Shown here: positions 1 through 5,501 of the stretch, piece by piece | How the letters are laid out: each line of letters opens with the position of its first letter | How positions within the stretch are numbered: position 1 is the stretch's first letter | DNA from: Elusimicrobiota bacterium | Lineage (GTDB): Bacteria; Elusimicrobiota; Elusimicrobia; Elusimicrobiales; Elusimicrobiaceae | DNA: 5,904 nucleotides | NCBI GenBank assembly: GCA_031271365.1 | Contig: JAISVV010000057.1 | Coordinates: 1 to 5,904 of the forward strand | Direction of reading: 5' to 3' | Notes under the pieces: model-generated | Seen by the model: the letters and a program-made list of their open reading frames with translations, nothing else | Told to the model about the DNA's origin: nothing | Database searches by the model: none | Program-made: the position numbers and the translations under genes

Positions 1-799
1 GTTCCTCCACCGCCTTTAGGAAAAATTCTATCCAGCCTTGCCAATCATCATTTTGGGAAATGCCGGCAAGACGAGCATAATATTCTGTTCGATTCTTTTC
101 AAAATACTCGCTGATATAAAACATTGGCCTTTGTAAGACCCCCGCAAGATATAGGTAAAGAGGAATTATCATGCGGCCTATCCTGCCGTTACCATCCATG
201 AAAGGGTGGATAATTTCAAACTGAGCATGAATTATTGCTGCTTTAATAATTTTATTACCCGTGTTGTTTTGGATATAGTTTTCCCAGTTTTCTAAGTATT
301 CTTGTATTAAAAAATGTTCGGGAGGAATATACGCGGCTTTTTCTATATCACAACCGCGCGGCCCTATAAAGACCTGTTCCTTTCTAAATTCCCCCGGCAT
401 GGACCTGGCGTCCCAATGCGCATTTTCCATCAGTCTTTTGTGCAACTCTTTTATCAGTGAGAGCGAAAAAGGGCGGCCTTCTTTTAAACAGCTTTCGGCT
501 ATTCTTAAAGATATCCTATAGTTTTGAAGACTTTGAATTTCTTTTTCTTTAAAACTATCGAACTTTGCGCCTGATTCATATTCAAGCACTTCACTCATTG
601 TGGATTGCGTCCCTTCTATCCTTGAAGATAATTCAGCTTCTTTTCTTATCAAAGGAGAAAGAAGGATTTCAGGGTTTATTATCCCCTCAAGCAGGCCGTC
701 GTATCTGTAAATATTGGACGAGGCTCCCTCGCAAAAAATAATTAACTTTTGCCAGTTAAGGTTTTCAATAGGAAGTTTTTTAGGAATAAAGGGCTTCAT
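1..799 (-). CDS. Fic family protein (class II, likely AMP-transferase), 3' end outside window
   Basis: Fic (filamentation induced by cAMP) enzymes usually transfer AMP from ATP to a hydroxyl side chain of a target protein. The 266 residues in the window read without a stop. The core motif HPFMDGNGRIGR lies at residues 198-209 (bases 173-208), with catalytic His198, the acidic Asp202 and the phosphate-binding Gly/Asn/Arg residues all present, so the active site looks intact. At residues 58-63 there is SSRIEG, which fits the inhibitory helix pattern (S/T)xxxE(G/N). Its position before the Fic core makes this class II, normally held inactive by Glu62. The region before it matches the N-terminal Fic_N type layout. 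Family members of this type are about 350-380 residues, so roughly 100 C-terminal residues, often a winged helix, are missing. The start ATG at 799-797 follows a good AGGAG at 809-805. No antitoxin gene is visible upstream; inhibition appears built in. The target is unknown. Base composition is AT-rich (sampled lines 35-43% GC) compared with its neighbours, suggesting acquisition. Confidence 0.93.
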   Translation of the reverse strand, partial: MKPFIPKKLPIENLNWQKLIIFCEGASSNIYRYDGLLEGIINPEILLSPLIRKEAELSSRIEGTQSTMSEVLEYESGAKFDSFKEKEIQSLQNYRISLRIAESCLKEGRPFSLSLIKELHKRLMENAHWDARSMPGEFRKEQVFIGPRGCDIEKAAYIPPEHFLIQEYLENWENYIQNNTGNKIIKAAIIHAQFEIIHPFMDGNGRIGRMIIPLYLYLAGVLQRPMFYISEYFEKNRTEYYARLAGISQNDDWQGWIEFFLKAVEE

Positions 800-804
800 G
801 AGGT

Positions 805-809
805 CTCCT
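805..809 (-). promoter_or_regulatory. Shine-Dalgarno site of the fic gene
   Basis: AGGAG on the minus strand, five bases before the ATG at 799. It fixes the start of the Fic protein. The two genes upstream on the same strand (flippase and glycosyltransferase) have no comparable site. Confidence 0.8.
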
Positions 810-856
810 TTGGGTTGAAATATAGCATGAAAAAGGACTCCGACACCATAATGTCA

Positions 857-910
857 GATAGTAGCATATCATACAATAAAATGCAAAATATTGTGCGATA
901 TATGCTTATC
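857..910. repeat. Imperfect inverted repeat in the fic upstream region
   Basis: Two 22-base arms (857-878 and 889-910) flank a 10-base spacer. Matching blocks in order are GATA/TATC, AGCATAT/ATATGCT and ACAATA/TATTGT, so 17 bases per arm pair, interrupted by short unequal bulges. It covers the candidate -10 and spacer of the fic promoter. It may be an operator, or a hairpin in read-through RNA from the glycosyltransferase gene. There is no T-run after it, so a classical terminator is unlikely. Confidence 0.6.
858..886 (-). promoter_or_regulatory. Candidate promoter of the fic gene
   Basis: On the minus strand TTGCAT (886-881) and TACTAT (863-858) are separated by exactly 17 bases and would start transcription near 851, giving a leader of about 50 bases. 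An alternative -10, TATGAT at 873-868, lies in the same place without a good -35. Both -10 candidates sit inside the inverted repeat described separately. The match to the consensus is moderate, so this is an inference, but the gap between the glycosyltransferase and fic (137 bases, very AT-rich) makes an independent promoter likely. Confidence 0.4.
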
Positions 911-915
911 ACACA
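892..915. promoter_or_regulatory. 24-bp palindrome, candidate operator upstream of fic
   Basis: TGTGCGATA (892-900) and TATCACACA (907-915) are 9-base arms, complementary except for one position, around a 6-base spacer TATGCT. The TGTG...CACA ends and the spacing resemble binding sites of dimeric CRP/FNR-type or other helix-turn-helix regulators, though the inner bases differ from the classical TGTGA-N6-TCACA. It lies just upstream of the candidate fic -35 at 886-881, a place suited to an activator or repressor. No regulator gene is in the window. Confidence 0.4.
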
Positions 916-936
916 TTTTGTTGGAAGATATTGGCG

Positions 937-1755
937 TTATCTAAACAACAGCTTTATGGGTAGGGCCGCGATATTAAAAATGAGGCTTAAAAGCAGGCTG
1001 GCGTATTTGACGGCGTAAAATTTTACCGCGCCCAGGTTTTTCAGGTAAAGCGCGTCTTTTGCGGCGTTAAAGGCGCGCTCTTTTTGCAGCGTATCTTGCA
1101 AGGTGGCCATGGTTTGGCTTTCATTGTGCAGGCGCCAGCGCGTTAATTTTTGCGGCAGGTAGTTAAAGCGTGTTTTAAAGCATAGCTGGGTGTAAAGCCA
1201 CCTGTCTGTCCAGGCGGGCAGGGGGGTGTTGTAATCCAGCCCCGCCAGGATATCGGTTTTGCACAACAGGCACGAAAACGTGGGCACCGGGCAAAAGGAA
1301 AACAGCGGGAAGACCAAATTGCCGTTGAACAGCCGCGTATACATAGCGGCGGCTTTAAAATACAGGCTTAACTTTTTAACGCGCGCCGGCGTGCCGAAAG
1401 GCTCCACAGCGTTGTAGAGAAGCGCGATATCCTTATTGCGCCGCAGCAAATCCAGCTTGATTTTTAGGTTGCCCGACTCCATTATATCATCTTGCTCCAA
1501 AAACGCCGCATAAGGCGTTTTTGCGCAGTTAAGCGCAGCTTTAATCGTCGCCGCCAAGCCTTTGTTGGCGTTGCCCGGGTGGGTTAAAACGCGCAGCTGC
1601 GGGTAGCTTTGCGCCAGTTGCAAACTGCCGTCGGAGGAGCCGTCGTCAAATACAATTATTTCCCGCGCGGGCGCGCTTTGGGCCAATGCGCTTTCTATTG
1701 CGGCTTGCAGGTGTTTTGCGCCGTTGAAGACGGGTATGATTATGGTTATTTCCAT
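937..1755 (-). CDS. Family 2 glycosyltransferase
   Basis: Inverting glycosyltransferase of the GT-A fold (GT2), expected to move a sugar from a nucleotide-sugar to a lipid-linked or surface glycan at the inner face of the cytoplasmic membrane. The 272-residue protein begins with the typical MEITIIIPVFNG strand. DDGSSDGS at 37-44 forms the nucleotide-binding region, and EQDD at 87-90 sits where the metal-binding DxD motif is expected. TDRWLY (183-188) and TRWRLHNES (205-213) resemble the acceptor-side Asp and the Arg/His stretch common in this family. The last about 28 residues are hydrophobic and end in basic residues, probably a membrane anchor or amphipathic helix. The start ATG (1755-1753) lies inside the end of the flippase gene, overlapping by 10 bases with no clear ribosome site, so translational coupling is likely. 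Donor and acceptor cannot be told from sequence. Confidence 0.9.
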   Translation of the reverse strand: MEITIIIPVFNGAKHLQAAIESALAQSAPAREIIVFDDGSSDGSLQLAQSYPQLRVLTHPGNANKGLAATIKAALNCAKTPYAAFLEQDDIMESGNLKIKLDLLRRNKDIALLYNAVEPFGTPARVKKLSLYFKAAAMYTRLFNGNLVFPLFSFCPVPTFSCLLCKTDILAGLDYNTPLPAWTDRWLYTQLCFKTRFNYLPQKLTRWRLHNESQTMATLQDTLQKERAFNAAKDALYLKNLGAVKFYAVKYASLLLSLIFNIAALPIKLLFR

Positions 1756-3227
1756 ACGGCCCGCCGCAGGTTTTTAACGTCGCCCGAAACAAAGAGCGCA
1801 AGCCCGTTTAGGCAGACAAAAAACGCGCCGTTAATTAAAATTTTTACAAACACATTGCCTTGGTAAAACCCGAAAGCGTATTTTGCCGCCAAGGCGCAGG
1901 CCGCGCTCAGCGTCAAAAGTTTGGCGATATACAACAGGTGCCGCCCGTAGGCTGCGTAAGGCGCAAATTTTTTAAGCGTAAAAAAGTTAAGCAGCGTTAA
2001 AGCGGCGTACATGACCAAAAATACTTTGGCATAAGCAAACGCGCCGTATCTGCCGATGGCAAAAATAAAGACGGCTATAAAAATTAAGGCAAAAACAAAG
2101 TAACGCGGCGCAACTTCTTTAATAAGCCTCAGGGCGGCGTAAAAATTATTTAAATTATTGTGCAGCGAGATAAGCGGCACCGCCAAAATAAGCGGGCGCA
2201 AAAAGGCTGCGGTGTTTTGCGCGTCTTGCGCGCTAAAGCCGCCGCGCATAAAAAACATTTGGGCGATATCCGGGGCAAAGAAGGCCGTAAACACGCACAC
2301 CGGCGCAAGGATAAAAGTTAAAACTTTATCGGCCCTCAGCAGGCTTTGGGCGGCCTCCCGCGGGTTTTGGGCCGCGCTTTGCGCGGTTATTTTTACCTTG
2401 GCCACATTGTTTACGCGCGATACAAAAATATCCAGCAGCCCGTCGGCAAGCGTGCGCGCGTAATTAAGCGCGCTTACAATGCCCGCCGCGGCGGCGGAAA
2501 GCATAAAAAGCGGCGCGCCCAGCAGCGCCGCCCAGGCGGCGGCGTTTGGCTGCATATACCAAAAGTTTTGCGCAAATTTTTTATCCGCGCGCGGCCAAAG
2601 CGGCTTAAAGTGCCAGCCGTCTTTGACGGCCAAAATAATAAGGCAGGCGGCAATGTGTATAAGGTAAGCAAGTATATAGCCCGCAAACATGGCCTCTAAA
2701 CTTTTAAAAATAAGCAGCGCAAGCAGCGCAAGCAGCGTGTTAAGCGGGCTTAAAAAATAGATTTTAAAATGTTTATAACTTTCCGTTATGGAAACCAAAA
2801 AAGTCATCACAAAAAATGCGCCGAAATAGGCCGCGCCCAATGCGGCAAGCGCAAGGTTTTGGGCGATGTCGGCGGCGGTAAAAGAAGATATAGCACCCAA
2901 CACCCGCGCGGGCCACAAAAAACAAACCGCCGTCAAAGCGGCGGCGGCAGCGGCGTAAATATACAAAAAAAAGTTGGCAAACCCCGCGGCTTGATAAGCG
3001 TTTTTTTGGCGCAAATGCATAAACTCGGGCACGACGACGCTTGTGTTTACGTTTTGCAGCCAGCCGTTTAACAAAGCGGCGGTAAGGATGAGGTAAAAAT
3101 AAATATCCGTCTTCGCGCCGGCGCCAAAATAGAAAGCGACCAACAGGCCGCTTGCCAAAGAAAACAGCTTGCCGCCCGCAGCAAAGCCCACCGAATAAAT
3201 TGCCCCCCGTTTATAACCCGTAGCCAT
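1746..3227 (-). CDS. MurJ/MviN-like lipid-linked glycan flippase (MOP superfamily)
   Basis: Integral membrane protein of about 493 residues, close to the 500-520 usual for MurJ, with many hydrophobic stretches consistent with about 14 transmembrane helices. The N-terminal part (ATGYKRGAIYSVGFAAGG..., then FYFGAGAKTDIYFY and VVVPEF at about 64-69) follows the MviN/MurJ layout, with Asp41 at the place of the conserved MurJ Asp39. Several arginines known to matter in Escherichia coli MurJ for lipid II (near 24 and the Arg pair near 52) have no counterpart: the region reads ALLNGWLQN. It may therefore flip another lipid-linked saccharide. The overlapping glycosyltransferase downstream supports a surface-glycan role. 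The open frame continues upstream to 3659, but that part is antisense to the conserved start of gatB and lacks family similarity. The ATG at 3227-3225 puts the first helix in register. There is no Shine-Dalgarno; a TATAAT lies 7 bases upstream. Confidence 0.82.
   Translation of the reverse strand: MATGYKRGAIYSVGFAAGGKLFSLASGLLVAFYFGAGAKTDIYFYLILTAALLNGWLQNVNTSVVVPEFMHLRQKNAYQAAGFANFFLYIYAAAAAALTAVCFLWPARVLGAISSFTAADIAQNLALAALGAAYFGAFFVMTFLVSITESYKHFKIYFLSPLNTLLALLALLIFKSLEAMFAGYILAYLIHIAACLIILAVKDGWHFKPLWPRADKKFAQNFWYMQPNAAAWAALLGAPLFMLSAAAAGIVSALNYARTLADGLLDIFVSRVNNVAKVKITAQSAAQNPREAAQSLLRADKVLTFILAPVCVFTAFFAPDIAQMFFMRGGFSAQDAQNTAAFLRPLILAVPLISLHNNLNNFYAALRLIKEVAPRYFVFALIFIAVFIFAIGRYGAFAYAKVFLVMYAALTLLNFFTLKKFAPYAAYGRHLLYIAKLLTLSAACALAAKYAFGFYQGNVFVKILINGAFFVCLNGLALFVSGDVKNLRRAVWK
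2712..2738. repeat. Three tandem copies of a 9-bp unit inside the flippase gene
   Basis: AAGCAGCGC is repeated three times in tandem; the last copy ends in T instead of C. On the coding (minus) strand it gives in-frame LLA repeats within a membrane helix (TLLALLALLI). Because the unit is a multiple of three, gain or loss of a copy would change helix length by three residues without a frameshift. Confidence 0.85.
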
Positions 3228-3248
3228 ATTTGATATTATATTAAAGAT
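3228..3248. promoter_or_regulatory. Divergent overlapping -10 elements between flippase and gatB
   Basis: Only 21 bases separate the two opposing start codons. On the minus strand a perfect TATAAT (3240-3235) ends 7 bases before the flippase ATG. On the plus strand TATATT (3237-3242) ends 6 bases before the gatB ATG. The two boxes share four base pairs. This spacing would place both transcription starts at or within a base or so of the start codons, as in leaderless mRNAs. Neither gene shows a Shine-Dalgarno site. No good -35 is seen at the normal distance on either strand. Confidence 0.5.
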
Positions 3249-4682
3249 ATGACAAAAGATTTCCAAAGCGTAATAGGCCTTGAAATACACGTGCAGCTTG
3301 CAAGCGCGTCTAAAATGTTTTGCGCCTGCCCCAGCGGCGCAAAAGCCGCGCTGCCGCCAAACGCCGCCCTGTGCCCCGTTTGCGCCGGCCACCCCGGCGC
3401 GCTGCCCGTTACCAACGCGCAGGCCGTGCGCCTTGCCGTCAAAGCGGGCCTTGGGCTTAACGCGCAGATTAACCGAACCTCGGTCTTCGCGCGCAAAAAC
3501 TATTTTTACCCCGATTTGCCCAAAGGCTACCAAATTACACAGGACGATAAACCCATCTGCCAAGGCGGCTATATAGAAGTGCAAACCGAAGACGGGCAGA
3601 GCAAAAAAATCAACATCACCCGCGCGCACCTGGAAGAAGACGCCGGCAAAAGTATGCACGAAGGCGCAGCCAGCCTTGTAGATTTAAACCGCGCCGGCGT
3701 GCCGCTTTTAGAAATTGTGTCCGAGCCCGATATGCGCTCCGCCGCCGAGGCGTATAACTACCTTACGGGCCTAAAGAGCATAATGCAGTGGCTTGAAGTT
3801 TCAAACGCCGACATGGAAAAGGGCGAGCTGCGCGTTGACGTTAACCTTTCGCTGATGCCCAAAGGCGCGGCGGAATTTGGCACCAAGGTGGAGATAAAAA
3901 ATTTAAACTCTTTTAAAGCCGTAAAAGACGCTATTAACTACGAGATAACCCGCCAAAGCGGCGTGCTGAAAGAAGGCGGCATAATCTTGCAGGAGACGCG
4001 CCTTTGGAACGAAGATAAAAACGCCACCGAGGTTATGCGCTCCAAAGAAACCGCCCGCGAGTACAGATACTTCCCCGAGCAGGATTTGCCGCCGCTGGTT
4101 TTATCCGCCGAATTTATAGAAGAAGTTAAAGCCGCGCTGCCGCCGCTGCCGGCGCAAAAGCGCGCGCAGTACGCGCGGGATTACAACCTATCCGCCTACG
4201 ACGCCGGCGTGATGACTTTAAATAAAGACATCTGCGCTTATTTTGAAGCCGCCCTAAAAGCCGGCGCGCAGCCCAAAGCCGCCGTCAACTGGATAGCCAC
4301 CGATATTTTAGGCAAACTTAACGCCGAAAATAAAGAAATAACCCAAAGCCCGCTGCCGCCGCAAGGCTTGGCCGCGCTTATAAAAGCGGTTGAAAGCGGT
4401 AAAATTTCCACCAAAATAGCAAAAGAAGTTTTTACAAACGCCTGGCAAAGCGGCAAAAGCGTGGAAGAGCTGCTTAAAAACACCGGCGGGCAAATCAGCG
4501 ACGAGGGCCAATTAGAAGCCTGGGCCAAAGAAGCCATAGCGGATAACCCAAAAGCCGCCGCCGAGTTTAAAGCCGGCAACGCCAAAGCCATAGGCGCGCT
4601 GGTTGGCAATGTAATGAAAAAATCCCAAGGCAAGGCAAACCCCGCGGTATTAAATAAGATTATAAATAAACTGCTTGCTTAA
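3249..4682 (+). CDS. gatB: Aspartyl/glutamyl-tRNA(Asn/Gln) amidotransferase subunit B
   Basis: GatB is the tRNA-binding and kinase subunit of the cytosolic GatCAB complex, which converts Glu-tRNA(Gln) and/or Asp-tRNA(Asn) to Gln-tRNA or Asn-tRNA, using ammonia passed from GatA. The 477-residue protein is full length for the family. It starts with VIGLEIHVQL (Glu12 and His14 in the conserved active-site motif). Four cysteines (25, 27, 42, 45) form the CxC...CPVC pair usually tied to zinc. Later come RKNYFYPDLPKGYQITQ, HLEEDAGK, NRAGVPLLEIVSEPDM, a GTKVEIKNLNSFK block and ETAREYRYFPEQDLPPL. The C-terminal third is the helical tail with YqeY-like domain, ending in GKANPAVLNKIINKLLA. All hallmark motifs are present, so it should be active. 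The start is set by alignment to the family; no ribosome site precedes it, and a TATATT box lies only 6 bases upstream. gatA and gatC are not next to it. Confidence 0.98.
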   Translation: MTKDFQSVIGLEIHVQLASASKMFCACPSGAKAALPPNAALCPVCAGHPGALPVTNAQAVRLAVKAGLGLNAQINRTSVFARKNYFYPDLPKGYQITQDDKPICQGGYIEVQTEDGQSKKINITRAHLEEDAGKSMHEGAASLVDLNRAGVPLLEIVSEPDMRSAAEAYNYLTGLKSIMQWLEVSNADMEKGELRVDVNLSLMPKGAAEFGTKVEIKNLNSFKAVKDAINYEITRQSGVLKEGGIILQETRLWNEDKNATEVMRSKETAREYRYFPEQDLPPLVLSAEFIEEVKAALPPLPAQKRAQYARDYNLSAYDAGVMTLNKDICAYFEAALKAGAQPKAAVNWIATDILGKLNAENKEITQSPLPPQGLAALIKAVESGKISTKIAKEVFTNAWQSGKSVEELLKNTGGQISDEGQLEAWAKEAIADNPKAAAEFKAGNAKAIGALVGNVMKKSQGKANPAVLNKIINKLLA

Positions 4683-4708
4683 GCCGCTCACCCCGTAATA
4701 TTTATGGC

Positions 4709-4742
4709 AAATAAAAACACCCGCCTCTTGCGAAGCGGGTGT
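4709..4742 (-). terminator. Hairpin terminator of the beta-barrel gene, shared with gatB
   Basis: ACACCCGC (4717-4724) and GCGGGTGT (4735-4742) form a perfect 8-bp stem with a 10-base loop. On the minus strand the stem is followed by TTTTTATTT, a good intrinsic terminator 33 bases after the stop of the outer-membrane gene. On the plus strand, 34 bases after the gatB stop, the same stem is followed only by AAGTTATTC, so it may end gatB transcripts less efficiently. One hairpin thus separates two convergent genes. Confidence 0.85.
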
Positions 4743-4775
4743 AAGTTATTCAACTCTCTAAGGAACTAGAATGGT

Positions 4776-5342
4776 TTAGAACGCGTATTTCAAGCCGACG
4801 TTGGTAATATTGCCATTGCCGACGTTGAAGCCGAAGCTGGTTGTTTTATCGCCGCCGGTTTTAGTATAGCCGACGCCGAGGCGCAAAACGTCAGAGGAGA
4901 CAATTAAAGTAAGCCTGTCGCTCAACGCGTACTGAATATTGGGGAGTATACTAAAAGCAATGCTGTTGGTTTTGTCGCTGACGCCGTCAGTTTTTCTGTT
5001 GTCAAAACCGAGGTCGGCCCTGAGATAAACTTTGAACGGGCCCGGGTCTAAGACAGCCTTTTCGCCAAACACGTCAAAGCCGATGTCGGTGATTTTTGCG
5101 CTTGCGCCGCCGCCGGAAACTTTGCTGTAGCCGTACGACACGTTAAAACCGATGTTGGTGGTTTCGTTCAGGATGAAACCGACTTCGGGGGCAATTGAGA
5201 ACGAGGTAGTTTTAACGTCAACGCCGGATACTTTGTTTTTGGCATAATCAAAACCGACTTGGCCGCCTAAGGTGAACCCCTGGGCGACGGCAGCTGTGGC
5301 AAATACGGCCACCGCAAATACTGCTAAGGCTAATTTTTTCAT
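4776..5342 (-). CDS. Small outer-membrane beta-barrel protein, exported
   Basis: Protein of 188 residues with a clear Sec signal peptide: MKK, a hydrophobic core, then ATAAVA before Gln21, with predicted cleavage at 20/21. The mature part (about 168 residues) is a series of short alternating polar/hydrophobic strands rich in Gly, Thr, Ser, Asn and aromatic residues, for example VGFILNETTNIGFNVSYGY, and ends in VGLKYAF. The terminal Phe is the usual signal for the BAM outer-membrane assembly machinery. Size and pattern suit an 8-stranded barrel of the OmpW/opacity-like (OMP_b-brl) type, but the exact family and role cannot be named. The start is the ATG at 5342-5340, after AAGGAG at 5354-5349. 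An in-frame ATG at 5372 would put ten residues before the signal peptide and lies upstream of the ribosome site, so it is rejected. It appears to be a single-gene unit. Confidence 0.88.
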   Translation of the reverse strand: MKKLALAVFAVAVFATAAVAQGFTLGGQVGFDYAKNKVSGVDVKTTSFSIAPEVGFILNETTNIGFNVSYGYSKVSGGGASAKITDIGFDVFGEKAVLDPGPFKVYLRADLGFDNRKTDGVSDKTNSIAFSILPNIQYALSDRLTLIVSSDVLRLGVGYTKTGGDKTTSFGFNVGNGNITNVGLKYAF

Positions 5343-5348
5343 TTGCGT

Positions 5349-5354
5349 CTCCTT
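5349..5354 (-). promoter_or_regulatory. Shine-Dalgarno site of the beta-barrel gene
   Basis: AAGGAG on the minus strand, six bases before the ATG at 5342. It decides the start in favour of the signal-peptide Met rather than the upstream in-frame ATG at 5372. The strong match suits a highly expressed envelope protein. Confidence 0.88.
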
Positions 5355-5358
5355 GTTT

Positions 5359-5390
5359 ATAGTATATAACAATTAGTATTGTATAACTAT
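5359..5390. repeat. Imperfect inverted repeat ahead of the beta-barrel gene
   Basis: Arm one (5359-5373, ATAGTATATAACAAT) and arm two (5378-5390, ATTGTATAACTAT) are inverted copies apart from two extra bases, around a 4-base loop TAGT. It begins 5 bases upstream of the Shine-Dalgarno and overlaps the TATAAT at 5394-5389. It could be an operator over the transcription start or a hairpin in the mRNA leader. It is very AT-rich, so part of the symmetry may be by chance. Confidence 0.5.
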
Positions 5391-5414
5391 TATATATTAG
5401 CATAACTTTGGCAA
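5389..5414 (-). promoter_or_regulatory. Candidate promoter of the beta-barrel gene
   Basis: A perfect TATAAT lies at 5394-5389 on the minus strand, with TTGCCA at 5414-5409. The spacing is only 14 bases, shorter than the usual 16-18, so the true -35 is uncertain. A start near 5382 would give a leader of about 40 bases that begins inside the inverted repeat. Confidence 0.4.
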
Positions 5415-5438
5415 AAAATGCAACGAATTTTGTATCAT
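5408..5438 (+). promoter_or_regulatory. Candidate promoter of smc
   Basis: TTGGCA (5408-5413) and TATCAT (5433-5438) each match five of six consensus bases, but the spacer is 19 bases, which is long. The -35 overlaps the TTGCCA of the opposing beta-barrel promoter (the central TTGGCAA reads TTGCCAA on the other strand), so the two divergent promoters may compete. A start near 5445 would leave a leader of about 57 bases. Confidence 0.3.
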
Positions 5439-5501
5439 ATATTTGTGGGGCTTTAATCCGAAACCGGGTAGGCCCTTATTTTATCTGTTACGGACAACAA
5501 T

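Noticed and set aside
871..878. TATTGTAT octamer shared by the fic and beta-barrel upstream regions (also 5377-5384)
   Set aside because: An AT-rich 8-mer found twice in two AT-rich gaps is expected by chance; no longer shared motif was found.
749..1018. Plus-strand frame of 89 codons across the fic start and the end of the glycosyltransferase
   Set aside because: It runs antisense through two real genes and the regulatory gap, and its product has no recognisable features.
2158..2699. Overlapping plus- and minus-strand frames inside the flippase gene
   Set aside because: Low-complexity Ala/Arg-rich products in the other frames of a GC-rich membrane-protein gene; no start signals.
3236..3496. 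Open frame antisense to gatB (86 codons)
   Set aside because: It lies opposite strongly conserved gatB sequence, has a low-complexity Ala/Arg/Pro-rich product, and no ribosome site. It is explained by the GC-rich codon pattern of gatB.
3228..3659. Upstream extension of the flippase reading frame to an ATG at 3659
   Set aside because: This part is antisense to the conserved N-terminus of gatB, has no family similarity, and would put 144 residues before the first membrane helix. The ATG at 3227 gives a normal MurJ-like length.
4238..4633. Long antisense frame over the 3' part of gatB (131 codons)
   Set aside because: It is a shadow of the gatB coding sequence with no recognisable domain or start signal.
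5343..5372. Start of the beta-barrel protein at the ATG at 5372
   Set aside because: The Shine-Dalgarno at 5354-5349 lies downstream of it, and the extra ten residues would sit in front of a complete signal peptide.
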